Shown: positions 26,459 to 34,667, counted from the first letter of the stretch. The stretch: DNA of 64,000 nt from Lachnospiraceae bacterium (GCA_022510605.1 JAFLTB010000003.1:1-64000), one strand, 5' to 3'. The notes: generated from the letters alone by a model not told the origin. Program-made: numbers and translations.

Positions 26459-26847
26459 CACAGAGTTTCCTCCTCCAATTCATCCAGATACTCTTTCAGT
26501 TCCTGAATTTCCGATTGAGACATTTTCCTGCCATCGTATAGCGCTGTTACAAAGTTTTTCAGGGAGTTCCCATACATCCTGCTTAAAATCGTCTGGCTCT
26601 CCCGCTTCAGATACTCCGTTTTGCGAACTCGGGGCGAATAATAATTGTTCCGTCCCACACGCTCCACCTTTACAAATCCCTTTTCTTCCAATCGGGATAG
26701 GAAGGACAAAACGGTAGTCTTTGTCAGTTTTCGCTCCTTATCCAGATGCACCTCAATGTCACTGCGCGACACCGGCTCCTCCGCATCCCAGATAATCATC
26801 ATGATTTCCCTCTCGGAATCTGGCAACCGCTTCATAGAAATCCCCAT
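26458..26847 (-). CDS. BlaI/MecI-family repressor
   Basis: The 129-residue protein has the winged-helix pattern of the BlaI/MecI/CopY family: LPDSEREIMMIIWDAEEPVSR, then the recognition region TKTTVLSFLSRLEEKGFVKVERVGR and a C-terminal dimerisation helix. It should repress its own operon until cleaved by the adjacent M56 peptidase. The start at 26847 follows GAGGA; the upstream extension has no site. A palindrome overlapping the likely transcription start (26902-26923) is the candidate operator. Confidence 0.92.
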   Translation of the reverse strand: MGISMKRLPDSEREIMMIIWDAEEPVSRSDIEVHLDKERKLTKTTVLSFLSRLEEKGFVKVERVGRNNYYSPRVRKTEYLKRESQTILSRMYGNSLKNFVTALYDGRKMSQSEIQELKEYLDELEEETL

Positions 26848-26901
26848 TTCTTTCTTCCTCTTTTCTTTATATAACCTTTCAAATCGATACATTCCACATC
26901 G

Positions 26902-26956
26902 ATATTCGGCATTTGCCGTATATCTATATAATACAGTCCCCTATAGAGTTTGTCAA
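26902..26956 (-). promoter_or_regulatory. Promoter and candidate BlaI operator
   Basis: On the minus strand TTGACA (26951-26956) and TATTAT (26928-26933) are 17 bp apart. Immediately downstream, covering the expected transcription start, is the palindrome ATATACGGCAAATGCCGAATAT (26902-26923; core CGGCA-AA-TGCCG). Its position fits repression of the BlaI-BlaR1-export operon. The core differs from the TACA/TGTA motif of classical bla operators. Confidence 0.62.
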
Positions 26957-27038
26957 GCAGTCTGTGACAAATTTGTGACAAATTATCCATGCCGTTATGC
27001 TGGCATGATGCGCCACCATGCTGCCTTTGGGACATCAA

Positions 27039-27068
27039 AAAAACGATGGCCGGAAGCACATCGTTTTT
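27039..27068 (-). terminator. Terminator after the AI-2E-type exporter gene
   Basis: AAAAACGATG (27039-27048) pairs with CATCGTTTTT (27059-27068) around a 10-nt loop, and the minus-strand copy ends in TTTTTTT. It could also work on the plus strand, but no plus-strand gene reads into it. Confidence 0.75.
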
Positions 27069-27104
27069 CTGTTCTGTTTTTATATTGGGACGGAATTTTA
27101 AAAC

Positions 27105-28340
27105 TTATTTTTTCGCCTTTTCTGTTTTTTCTTCTATTTTATCTTCCGCCTCTACCCGGTAGTATTCCGTCTCTGTCGGAATATTCTTTGCCGCCAGCCT
27201 TCTGGTGCTCCAGCGTTTTACTATTCGATAAATCATAGCAAATATCGGTACAGCACAGAGCATTCCTAAAATTCCAAACAGGGAGCCGAAAAACAGGGTG
27301 GAAAACAAAATCCAGAAACTCTTGAGGCCAATGGAATCTCCCATAATTTTCGGGCCCATTACATTTCCGTCAAACTGCATCAGAATAATAATCAGAACAA
27401 GGAAAATGAGTCCTTTCCAAGGGTCGGCAATAACAACCAAAAAGGTACTTGGAATAATACCTATGTACTGTCCAAAGAACGGAATCATATTTGTTACTCC
27501 AATGATTACGCTGACTAACACGGCATAAGGAATTCCTGCAATACTCATGATAATAAAGGTCAGAATTCCCACCGCCAGTGAGTCAATTATTTTTCCACTG
27601 ATAAACTTGGCAAATACTGTATGAGTCTCCCGAAATATCGAAATCATGCCATCGGTGCGCTTTTGAGGAAATACAGCATACATCAGTTTCTTAACCTGGG
27701 CACAGAAGTTTTCCTTACTGGCCATAAAATAAATGGAAATAATCAGACCGATAAAAACATTCACCAAGGCACTGGTAGCCTCTACTATACTATCCGTCAG
27801 CACGGCAATGCTGGGAAGCAGATTATTCTGCAGCCAGGAAGACAAATTTGTATAAAGCGTTCCGGAAAAGCCCTGGAAGTATTCTGCAATCCCCGGGTGG
27901 GACTTAAATGCATTATTGCCCCACTCCTGCATATTCCTGTAATATCCCGGCAGACTGGAAATCAGGCTGGATAAACTCTCCACCAGCTCCGGCACCACCA
28001 GCGTAATAAGTCCAAAAATAACAAAAAGAGCAGCCAACAGCACAACGACCACGGAAAGTCCACGAGCAATCCCTTTGGCTTTATCCTCTTTCTTTACCGC
28101 TTTTTTCATCAGTGGAATAAACACATACCGATCCATCTTATTGACAAGAGGACTGAGAAGATAGGCAATAACAAGACCAATGTAAACCGGTGTCAGCGCC
28201 GAATTGACGGCGGACAAAATGCTGCCGATACCACTGAGATTATTAAAGAGCATATTGATAACCAGTCCGGCTGCAATAACAAAAAAAGCTGTCAGTCCGG
28301 CATACCAGTACTTATCATATTTAGAATCTGGGCGTTTCAT
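27105..28340 (-). CDS. AI-2E-family (PerM-like) membrane transporter
   Basis: The 411-residue protein has about eight membrane segments in the typical PerM/AI-2E layout: two N-terminal helices, a large loop with LPGYYRNMQEWG, then a C-terminal bundle with GKIIDSLAVGILTFIIMSIAG, the family core IPFFGQYIGIIPS and IMGDSIGLKSFWILFSTLFFGSLFG. The highly charged tail (EAEDKIEEKTEKAKK) is cytoplasmic. Members include the AI-2 exporter TqsA and sodium/proton antiporters, so substrate is open. It has its own promoter at 28379-28407. Confidence 0.9.
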   Translation of the reverse strand: MKRPDSKYDKYWYAGLTAFFVIAAGLVINMLFNNLSGIGSILSAVNSALTPVYIGLVIAYLLSPLVNKMDRYVFIPLMKKAVKKEDKAKGIARGLSVVVVLLAALFVIFGLITLVVPELVESLSSLISSLPGYYRNMQEWGNNAFKSHPGIAEYFQGFSGTLYTNLSSWLQNNLLPSIAVLTDSIVEATSALVNVFIGLIISIYFMASKENFCAQVKKLMYAVFPQKRTDGMISIFRETHTVFAKFISGKIIDSLAVGILTFIIMSIAGIPYAVLVSVIIGVTNMIPFFGQYIGIIPSTFLVVIADPWKGLIFLVLIIILMQFDGNVMGPKIMGDSIGLKSFWILFSTLFFGSLFGILGMLCAVPIFAMIYRIVKRWSTRRLAAKNIPTETEYYRVEAEDKIEEKTEKAKK

Positions 28341-28378
28341 AGTAATTTTCTCCTTCTCGTTTTCTTTTATCTTTCCCT

Positions 28379-28407
28379 ATTATAGTATGAGAAAACGAGA
28401 AAGTCAA
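28379..28407 (-). promoter_or_regulatory. Promoter of the AI-2E-type gene inside an inverted repeat
   Basis: On the minus strand TTGACT (28402-28407) and TATAAT (28379-28384) are 17 bp apart. The promoter lies within an 11-bp inverted repeat TTCTCGTTTTC/GAAAACGAGAA, whose downstream arm runs into the AAGGAG ribosome site. Because the upstream arm is in the spacer, the repeat would act on DNA rather than as an RNA hairpin unless transcription enters from spoVAE. Confidence 0.6.
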
Positions 28408-28425
28408 CGGTACAAATCCCTGTTT

Positions 28426-28779
28426 TCACTTCATCTTCGACTTAAACACCAGACTGGCCAGATATCCTATAATCAGCGCTCCGGCAATTCCCACCGCCGC
28501 ACTCTCGAAACCGCCATAAAAGGTGCCGATAAATCCCTGGTTGTCCACTGCCTCCTTAACTCCCTTATACAACAGGTGTCCAAAGCCAATTAACGGCACA
28601 GTGGCCCCGGCTCTGCCCCACTGGGAAAAGGGTTCGTACAACTGGAAAAAACTCAAGATTGCTCCGGCACATACCAGCCCTACCATGATACGTCCCGGCA
28701 GTAATTTGGTATTGTCCATAATGATTTGCACAACAGCGCAGATGGCGCCGCCAACCAAAAAGGTAATAATATAGTTCAT
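28426..28779 (-). CDS. spoVAE: Stage V sporulation protein AE (SpoVAEb type)
   Basis: The 117-residue protein has about four membrane helices and the family motifs LLPGRIMVGLVCAGAIL and GRAGATVPLIGFGHLLYKGV. SpoVA proteins form the inner spore membrane channel for Ca-dipicolinate uptake and release. It is the last gene of the spoVA operon, 14 bp after spoVAD. No spoVAEa or spoVAF follows, as in many clostridia. Confidence 0.95.
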   Translation of the reverse strand: MNYIITFLVGGAICAVVQIIMDNTKLLPGRIMVGLVCAGAILSFFQLYEPFSQWGRAGATVPLIGFGHLLYKGVKEAVDNQGFIGTFYGGFESAAVGIAGALIIGYLASLVFKSKMK

Positions 28780-28793
28780 AGTCTCCTCCTGTC

Positions 28794-29861
28794 TTACAAT
28801 TCTTTTTCAGTCTGGGTTCCTGCCACTGCCTCTAACATCACGCCATGGGCAATTCCCGGTATGGAATTTCCTTCATTGAAGCTGACTGTAGACAGCAGAG
28901 CTCCCGTTGGCACAAACAGCACACGCTTCCACTGATTTTTACGCATTTTCTGTAAAATAAAGCCACACAGGGTAATGGCACTGCAGCCACAGCCGCTTCC
29001 TCCGGCATTGGTATCCTGTTCCTCGTTATAGTAAATTTCTGTGCCACAGTCAAAGTGCTGTTTCTCAATGTCATAACCATAGCCCTGCATCATATCCACC
29101 AGGATTTTCTGGCCGATGGTTCCCAAATCCCCGGTAATAATCCGGTCATAATAATCCGGCCCAACACCCATGTCCTTAAAGTTATTTAATATGCAGTCGG
29201 CGGCCGCCGGAGCCATACAGGCTCCCATATTCATGCTGTCCTTAATTCCATAATCGGTGATAATACCTGTGGTGGCGCCGCGAACCTCCACATATCCCAC
29301 CTCTTTCCGCTTCCACCGGGCTTCGGAGGAGGCCAGTACCACAGCGCCGCTTCCGGTCACTGTCCAGGTAGCTGAATAAGGGCGCTGATTTCCGTAGGCC
29401 AGCGGATAACGAAACTGCTTTTCCGCACTGGCAAAGTGGCTGGAAGTCAGGGCCATGACATAATCCCCATAGCCGCCGTCCACAAGCATGGAGCCGATTA
29501 CCAGGGACTCTCCCATAGTGCTGCATGCGCCATATACGCCAAACATCGGAATATTAAAGTTCATAATGCCAAAGGAGGTGGCAATCAGCTGTCCCAGTAA
29601 ATCTCCTGCCACCAGATAACGAACCTCCTTAGGCTCCAGTCCGGCTTTCCGAAGGGCGACCTGCGCCGCCAGCTGCTGCATTTTACTCTCTGCCTCCTCC
29701 CAGGTCTGTGCACCAAACAATGGGTCGCTCTCCACCATGTCATAATATTTTCCAAAGGCCCCCTGGCCCTCTTTTTCCCCCGCCACACTTCCGGCACCGA
29801 TGATGACAGGCGGATGGTTAAAAAGTACACTGCGTCTTCCTACTGCTTTTTTCTTGTCCAT
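28794..29861 (-). CDS. spoVAD: Stage V sporulation protein AD
   Basis: SpoVAD (355 residues) is a thiolase/FabH-like fold protein that binds dipicolinic acid on the inner spore membrane. Conserved blocks are the ACSTMGESL loop, SSHFASAEKQFRYP, TVTGSGAVVLAS, GDLGTIGQKIL and GGSGCGCSA. The ATG at 29861 is well spaced from AAAGGG; an ATG three codons earlier (29870) is possible. It lies between spoVAC (18 bp) and spoVAE. Confidence 0.96.
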   Translation of the reverse strand: MDKKKAVGRRSVLFNHPPVIIGAGSVAGEKEGQGAFGKYYDMVESDPLFGAQTWEEAESKMQQLAAQVALRKAGLEPKEVRYLVAGDLLGQLIATSFGIMNFNIPMFGVYGACSTMGESLVIGSMLVDGGYGDYVMALTSSHFASAEKQFRYPLAYGNQRPYSATWTVTGSGAVVLASSEARWKRKEVGYVEVRGATTGIITDYGIKDSMNMGACMAPAAADCILNNFKDMGVGPDYYDRIITGDLGTIGQKILVDMMQGYGYDIEKQHFDCGTEIYYNEEQDTNAGGSGCGCSAITLCGFILQKMRKNQWKRVLFVPTGALLSTVSFNEGNSIPGIAHGVMLEAVAGTQTEKEL

Positions 29862-29879
29862 CTTCTCCATTCCCTTTCT

Positions 29880-30380
29880 TTATACAATTCCCATCATTTT
29901 GCCCAGCCAGTACAAAATCCCCAGTCCCCAGCTGCAAACTACGCCATACAAAATCACCGGCCCCGCAATGGTAAAGATTTTGCAGCCAATGCCAAAAACC
30001 TGACCTTCTTCCTTAAACTCAATGGCCGGTGCTGCCACGGAGTTGGCAAAACCGGTGATGGGCACCAGCGTGCCCGCCCCGGCAAAATTAGCCAGCTTCT
30101 GGTAGAGATTCAGACCGGTAAAAAGGATGCTCAAAAAAATCAAAGAAAGGGTATTATACAGTGCCGCTGTCTCCTTGTCCACTCCGACCATCCCATAGAG
30201 GTCAATAAAAAGCTGTCCCAGCGTGCATATCAGCCCGCCTACCACAAAGGCCTTGCACAAATTGAGAAGCCAGCTCTTTTTGGGCGTGTTTTCCTTCACA
30301 TATTCGTTGTACTTTTCCTCCCGCTTTGCCGGAGAGCGCTCCTCTATCACGTCTTTGATATTCGTTTTTTCTGCACTCAT
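29880..30380 (-). CDS. spoVAC: Stage V sporulation protein AC
   Basis: SpoVAC (166 residues) has a charged cytoplasmic N-terminus of about 35 residues and roughly five membrane helices with the family motifs FVVGGLICTLGQ, GAGTLVPITGFANSVA and EGQVFGIGCKIFTIAGPVI. In Bacillus this protein acts as a mechanosensitive channel in DPA movement. It starts 17 bp after spoVAB. Confidence 0.96.
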   Translation of the reverse strand: MSAEKTNIKDVIEERSPAKREEKYNEYVKENTPKKSWLLNLCKAFVVGGLICTLGQLFIDLYGMVGVDKETAALYNTLSLIFLSILFTGLNLYQKLANFAGAGTLVPITGFANSVAAPAIEFKEEGQVFGIGCKIFTIAGPVILYGVVCSWGLGILYWLGKMMGIV

Positions 30381-30397
30381 AATTTACCTCCTTAGGG

Positions 30398-30808
30398 TTA
30401 ATACAAAAACTGGAACAGTGTCCCAGCAAGTTTTCCAAAGGCAATGGCCGCCACTATAACAGGAAACCCCTCTCTTATCTGCACACGGTTTACCATAATG
30501 GGGATTACCCGCAGCATTTCTGCCAGTGACATGGCAAGGCATCCCACAAAAATCCCAAAGGCCAGGCCCACAATACATACAAAGACCACGGACAGCGGCA
30601 GGGGAATGCTAAAAAGGAACCAGATATTCCCCAGGGTGCCTCCCAACAGGATGGCCCGCTCATACCAGGAAATATGTCTGGCCGTGTGGGTTCGCGCCGC
30701 CAGCCGCGGCACTATTCCTAACATCGTAATAAATGCAAAAATTCCCGAGGCTACAGCAAAGCCGCTGCACAATCCCAAAAATCCAAGCACAATCTGTCTA
30801 ATGAACAT
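30398..30808 (-). CDS. spoVAB: Stage V sporulation protein AB
   Basis: SpoVAB (136 residues) is a membrane protein with about five helices and the motifs GFAVASGIFAFITMLGIVPRL and FVGCLAMSLAEMLRVIPIM. The start at 30808 overlaps the last 11 bp of spoVAA and matches the family N-terminus MFIRQIVLGF; the longer frame begins inside spoVAA without support. Its GGGAGG site lies inside spoVAA. Confidence 0.92.
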   Translation of the reverse strand: MFIRQIVLGFLGLCSGFAVASGIFAFITMLGIVPRLAARTHTARHISWYERAILLGGTLGNIWFLFSIPLPLSVVFVCIVGLAFGIFVGCLAMSLAEMLRVIPIMVNRVQIREGFPVIVAAIAFGKLAGTLFQFLY

Positions 30809-31430
30809 CAATGGTCTTTCCCTCCCTGGACGCTGTCTCAATCATTGCCTTATTGACCTGCTCCTCATAGGCGCGCATCTCCACCTGAATCGGAGTTGGG
30901 TCATCCTTAATTTTGCGCCGTCGGAAATGATTATAAAATACTAAAATCCCCACCGGCAGACCAATGGCATAGCATACCTCCAAAGCAGAGCCACCCTGCT
31001 TGGCGCTTCCCATAATCATCTGGTACACCTTGTCAAAAACCTCCTTAACCCCTACATCTTCATTGAAGGTCATAATGGTAAAGGCCGCCCCAAAAAATAC
31101 AATGAAGGCCACCAGAGCAGTCTTAATATACTCAAGGGGTTTCTTCTTTTCTTTGCCATCCGGCTTTTCCAAATCCACAATAAAATCCTGTTCACCCAGA
31201 TTTTCAATACGAAGATTAGGGTATATTTTATGGATTCCTTCATATACCTTTGCAATGGTAAACATTGTTTTCTGATTTCCGTTTTTGGGAAGGGTATAAA
31301 AGGTCTCCTTCTCAATGGTCTGCACAATTTTCTGATTTGTGCAGTATAGCGAAGCGATGTCACGGAACGTCAGCGTCCGGGATTTTACCGGAATGTTCTG
31401 TTCCACTTTTATATATAAAATTTCTTCCAT
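30798..31430 (-). CDS. spoVAA: Stage V sporulation protein AA
   Basis: SpoVAA (210 residues) has a soluble N-terminal domain of about 95 residues, then two membrane helices (about 102-122 and 150-168) and a short tail. The TLTFRDIASLYCT and SALEVCYAIGLPVGILVFYNHF segments fit the family. An AAAGGAG site 9 bp upstream of the ATG lies inside the preceding small ORF. It is the first recognised member of the spoVA operon. Confidence 0.93.
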   Translation of the reverse strand: MEEILYIKVEQNIPVKSRTLTFRDIASLYCTNQKIVQTIEKETFYTLPKNGNQKTMFTIAKVYEGIHKIYPNLRIENLGEQDFIVDLEKPDGKEKKKPLEYIKTALVAFIVFFGAAFTIMTFNEDVGVKEVFDKVYQMIMGSAKQGGSALEVCYAIGLPVGILVFYNHFRRRKIKDDPTPIQVEMRAYEEQVNKAMIETASREGKTIDVH

Positions 31431-31567
31431 GTGACATGCTCCTTTACCAGAGTTCCCTGTCCCTTATCCAGTTGTTCCTCTGCTCCACCTCCCTGCAGGC
31501 GGTAGCACAGAATCACACCAGCCGCCAATAAAACAACAGCAATGGTAATAAGGCCGGCTTTTTTCAT
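31409..31567 (-). CDS. Small single-pass membrane protein between sigF and spoVAA
   Basis: A 52-codon frame encodes MKKAGLITIAVVLLAAGVIL followed by a short Gly/Glu/Lys-rich tail ending HVTWKKFYI. One membrane helix spans about residues 5-21. It overlaps the start of spoVAA by 22 bp and contains the spoVAA ribosome site, so translation would be coupled. A weak AAAGGA site and a candidate SigG-type promoter lie upstream. I know no named family; it may be a small spore-membrane protein. Confidence 0.5.
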   Translation of the reverse strand: MKKAGLITIAVVLLAAGVILCYRLQGGGAEEQLDKGQGTLVKEHVTWKKFYI

Positions 31568-31589
31568 TCCAACCACATCCTTTCGATAT

Positions 31590-31618
31590 TACCATTGCCA
31601 TTTTTTCATTTATTATTC
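31590..31618 (-). promoter_or_regulatory. Candidate forespore (SigG/SigF-type) promoter for spoVA
   Basis: On the minus strand GAATA (31614-31618) is followed after 17 bp by AATGGTA (31590-31596), close to the SigG consensus GHATR-17/18-CATNHTA with one mismatch. It overlaps the sigF stop codon and precedes the small ORF and spoVAA, which are expected SigG targets. Confidence 0.4.
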
Positions 31619-32333
31619 ATTTTGCACATTTTAACCGCATGGATTTCAAAATCTTTTTTTCCATCCGGCTGACCTGCACCTGGGTCATTCCCATCAGCTC
31701 TGCCACCTGGGTCTGGGTCTTTTCCTGAAAATAACGGAGTTCTATCAGCTGTCTTTCTGTTTCCTCCAGTTCTTTTAGCAGCTGCCTGAGCAGAAGCCGG
31801 TTCAGAACTCTTTCACTCTCGTCCTGTCCCGATGGAACTCTGTCCATCAGGGAAATCTCACTTCCTTCCTTCAAAAAAACCGGTTTATGGAGAGATTCCA
31901 CCTCTCCTCCCGCTTCCAGCGCCATTACAATATCCTCTTTTTTCAATTCCGTGGCCGCCCCTAACTCTTCCAGGGTTGCCTCCCGTCCCAGTTCCCCCGC
32001 CAGCCGTTCTGCTGCCTGACGGATTTTCCATCCATTTTCCTTTAGGGAACGGCTGACCTTTACCATTCCATCATCCCGCAGAAAACGCTTGATTTCCCCG
32101 GTAATTAATGGCACCGCATAGGTAGAAAATTTCACCTCATAATCCAGATTAAAATTATCCACTGCCTTAATCAGCCCAATGGCCCCAATCTGGCCTAAAT
32201 CCTCCAGTTCATATCCTCTGCCGGCAAACCGGCGGACAATGCTGTAGACCAGCGCCATATTTTCCTTTATCACCTGTTCCCTTGCCAATTTATCCCCTCT
32301 TTGTGACTGTCGGATAAGTTCGATGGTTTCCAT
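31617..32333 (-). CDS. sigF: Forespore sigma factor SigF
   Basis: SigF (238 residues, SpoIIAC) directs early forespore transcription. Region 2 is seen as ALVYSIVRRFAGRGYELEDLGQIGAIGLIKAVDNF...VKFSTYAVPLI, region 3 around EATLEELGAATELKKEDI, and region 4 in ELRYFQEKTQTQVAELMGMTQVQVSRME. It follows spoIIAB by 12 bp, as in Bacillus, and is held inactive by SpoIIAB. Confidence 0.97.
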   Translation of the reverse strand: METIELIRQSQRGDKLAREQVIKENMALVYSIVRRFAGRGYELEDLGQIGAIGLIKAVDNFNLDYEVKFSTYAVPLITGEIKRFLRDDGMVKVSRSLKENGWKIRQAAERLAGELGREATLEELGAATELKKEDIVMALEAGGEVESLHKPVFLKEGSEISLMDRVPSGQDESERVLNRLLLRQLLKELEETERQLIELRYFQEKTQTQVAELMGMTQVQVSRMEKKILKSMRLKCAK

Positions 32334-32345
32334 TGGCAGACTCCC

Positions 32346-32783
32346 CTATGACATATTCAGCGCACTGTAGATGGTCTTTCGCATCCGCACTGTCGTACCG
32401 CTTCCCTCTTCCGAAACAACCTCCAAATCATCCATGAAGGCCTCCATAAAGGCAAAGCCCATACCTGAACGCTCCATTTCCGGTTTGGTGGTGTATAAGG
32501 GTTCCATTGCCTTGGTGATGTCGGAAATCCCCACCCCCTTATCACACACTTCAATCCATATGGTATCGTCTTCAATCCGGCTATGTATCGTAATCTTGCC
32601 TTCCATTCCCTCATACCCGTGGATGATGGCATTTGTCACTGCCTCGGAAACTGCCGTCTTGACATCTGCCAGTTCCTCCAGCGTGGGGTCCAAACGGGTA
32701 ATAAATGCGGCAATCACTGTCCTTGCCAGACTTTCATTTTCCGAATTACTGTCAAAAATAAAGGTGATTTCATTTTTTTTCAT
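32346..32783 (-). CDS. spoIIAB: Anti-sigma F factor and kinase SpoIIAB
   Basis: SpoIIAB (145 residues) is a GHKL-type kinase that binds SigF and phosphorylates SpoIIAA. The N box is EAVTNAIIHGYEG, the G1 box CDKGVGI and the G2 box RSGMGFAFM. Its ATG overlaps the end of spoIIAA by one base, coupling the partners. Confidence 0.97.
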   Translation of the reverse strand: MKKNEITFIFDSNSENESLARTVIAAFITRLDPTLEELADVKTAVSEAVTNAIIHGYEGMEGKITIHSRIEDDTIWIEVCDKGVGISDITKAMEPLYTTKPEMERSGMGFAFMEAFMDDLEVVSEEGSGTTVRMRKTIYSALNMS

Positions 32784-33112
32784 TATACTTTCCGTGTCCT
32801 TTCTTCGTATTTTGGAATGAGGCGGTACAGGCCCGACATGGAAAAAATCCGGTCCACTCCCTCCCCAATGCCCGTCACATACGTCTGTCCTCCCAAAAAA
32901 TTCATTTTCCGATAGCGTCCCATTACCATGCCGATACCAGAGCTGTCCATAAAGGTCATTCCGCTAAAATCAAAAATCAGATTTTTTAAATTTCCTTTCT
33001 CAATCTGGGTATCTACCGTTTTACTCACCTGAACCGCTATGTGATGGTCCAGTTCTTCACTGATGTGCAAAATCAAAGTGGAGCCGTTTCGCTCCAATGA
33101 GAATTTTTCCAC
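32783..33112 (-). CDS. spoIIAA: Anti-anti-sigma factor SpoIIAA
   Basis: SpoIIAA (109 residues with this start) is a STAS-domain protein that releases SigF when unphosphorylated. The phosphoacceptor serine lies in FMDSSGIGMVMGRY, and ELDHH is conserved near the N-terminus. I chose the GTG at 33112 because AAGGAGG is 8 bp upstream and it places ELDHH 24 residues from the start, as in B. subtilis. Alternative starts are an ATG at 33142 and a TTG at 33163, both without ribosome sites. It leads the spoIIA operon. Confidence 0.93.
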   Translation of the reverse strand: MEKFSLERNGSTLILHISEELDHHIAVQVSKTVDTQIEKGNLKNLIFDFSGMTFMDSSGIGMVMGRYRKMNFLGGQTYVTGIGEGVDRIFSMSGLYRLIPKYEERTRKV

Positions 33113-33159
33113 CTTCTCTGCCTCCTTTTCAAACAACGGCATACTGACAGCCGTTTTTT

Positions 33160-33210
33160 TCAATAATAAAAAGACCCACAGAAAAATGAATCCTTCTTCT
33201 GTAGGTCTTT
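33160..33210 (-). terminator. Terminator between the TPR gene and spoIIAA
   Basis: AAAGACCCACAGAA (33170-33183) and TTCTGTAGGTCTTT (33197-33210) pair with one mismatch, and the minus-strand transcript continues into TTTTTATTATTG. It separates the TPR operon from spoIIA, so spoIIA must start from its own promoter in the following ~50 bp. Confidence 0.75.
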
Positions 33211-33236
33211 GGGTTGTTTTTCTATTTTGTATTTTT

Positions 33237-34643
33237 CTACGGCTCCGGTGTGGCGGAGGTTTCGCCCAGCGCTTCTTCTACTTCCCCTAAATACTGCTCT
33301 GCCTGTGTGGCCACAGAGGAGGTATCATCTACCTGAATCGCCTTTTCGTACCAGTTCTTTGCCTTTTTATTTTTACCCTGCTGCTGGTAACAGCGGGCCA
33401 TATAGAACATGGCATCCTGATTATCCTCATCCAGGGCAAGTACCTGCTTAAACGTGGCAATGGCCTCATCATAGGAGGTATTCATCTGACTCATTCCATG
33501 GCTTACCAAAGAGGAAATCTCGGAGTCCGAAACATTGCCAATCAGCGTATATAGTTGCTTGGCATCGGCAGTACCAAAATCCGACTTCTTGCAGTCGGCC
33601 ACTGCCACCGCTGCCTGAATCTTATCATCCTCCAGATAATATTTCAGACCAGTCAATAGTTTTTCATAGCTTTCTGATTTTTTTTGTGCCTCTGAATCTG
33701 CATCCTCAATCTGTTTTTCCAACTTCTTAATTTCTTTTTTCAGATTGTCCCGCTCCGTCTCCAGACTGGAAATCTGGGAAGATTGAACCGACAACTGCTC
33801 ATTCGTCTCGGAAATCTGACTGCCGCTGTCTCCGCTTCCCTTTTGCAGGGTCGGACGAATCAGTACAAAACACACTATAATCCCGATTACCACACCCATC
33901 ATAACCTGTACCACCGGCATCATGGAGCGTTTTTCTTCCTGATACGTCCCCACCGGAGTCACATTGGCAAGAGGGTCTTTCTTCGGCGGCTTCTTCGAGG
34001 CAGTGTTGTTTTTTCCAGTGACGGCCGCCGTCCGGTCGCCCACCTCCTGCATATACCGCAGAGTAGTAGTATTGTTATAATCAATCCGCCTGGCCCGATT
34101 CAGGCACTTTGCCGCCTTTTGATAATCCTCTGTATAAATATATAATAATGCCAGCAGCTGCTGTGCCCTCACAAAATGAGGATTCAGACTGACTACTTTT
34201 TTTAACTGGATAATAGCCAAATCTTCATTGCCCGCCTTGGCTGACGACAATGCCGCATTGTATTTTTTAATGGTCTGGTTCGTAACATCCAAAGCCGTCT
34301 GATTTTTCTGTATCGTATTAATATAGTAATCCGCCTCGTTTTGCTCAGGCTGCAAATATTTACTCAGTACCCACTCACTAAGAGCAGTCACTGTTTCTCC
34401 CATTTCATAGTAAATTAACCCCAGCAGATTTCTTGCATGGGTATTTCTCTTGTCAAATTGCAAACTTTTTTTCAACATGGCGACAGCGCCTGACAAATCC
34501 CGTACTTCTGCCTTTTCAAGGCCCAGATTGTAATAGGTATTGGAAACCCGCCGGACATATTGTACCACCGCCAGGTCTTGTCCACAGAAATTACAGCGTC
34601 CCGCATTCTCGCTTATGTTGGCATCACATCGTGGGCATCTCAT
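33237..34643 (-). CDS. Zinc-ribbon/TPR single-pass membrane protein
   Basis: The 468-residue protein has an N-terminal zinc ribbon (CPRC...CNFC, residues 3-21), tetratricopeptide repeats over about residues 30-205 (NLGLEKAEVRDLSGAVAML, AIIQLKKVVSLNPHFVRAQ, KAAKCLNRARRID), a Lys/Pro-rich linker, and a membrane helix at about residues 242-262 (MPVVQVMMGVVIGIIVCFVL). Outside follow a coiled coil (SLETERDNLKKEIKKLEKQI) and further TPRs. It probably acts as a scaffold that spans the membrane. A small ORF lies 24 bp upstream in the same operon. The exact role is unknown. Confidence 0.82.
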   Translation of the reverse strand: MRCPRCDANISENAGRCNFCGQDLAVVQYVRRVSNTYYNLGLEKAEVRDLSGAVAMLKKSLQFDKRNTHARNLLGLIYYEMGETVTALSEWVLSKYLQPEQNEADYYINTIQKNQTALDVTNQTIKKYNAALSSAKAGNEDLAIIQLKKVVSLNPHFVRAQQLLALLYIYTEDYQKAAKCLNRARRIDYNNTTTLRYMQEVGDRTAAVTGKNNTASKKPPKKDPLANVTPVGTYQEEKRSMMPVVQVMMGVVIGIIVCFVLIRPTLQKGSGDSGSQISETNEQLSVQSSQISSLETERDNLKKEIKKLEKQIEDADSEAQKKSESYEKLLTGLKYYLEDDKIQAAVAVADCKKSDFGTADAKQLYTLIGNVSDSEISSLVSHGMSQMNTSYDEAIATFKQVLALDEDNQDAMFYMARCYQQQGKNKKAKNWYEKAIQVDDTSSVATQAEQYLGEVEEALGETSATPEP

Positions 34644-34667
34644 GTTCTCGTTTCCTCCATCTATCTA

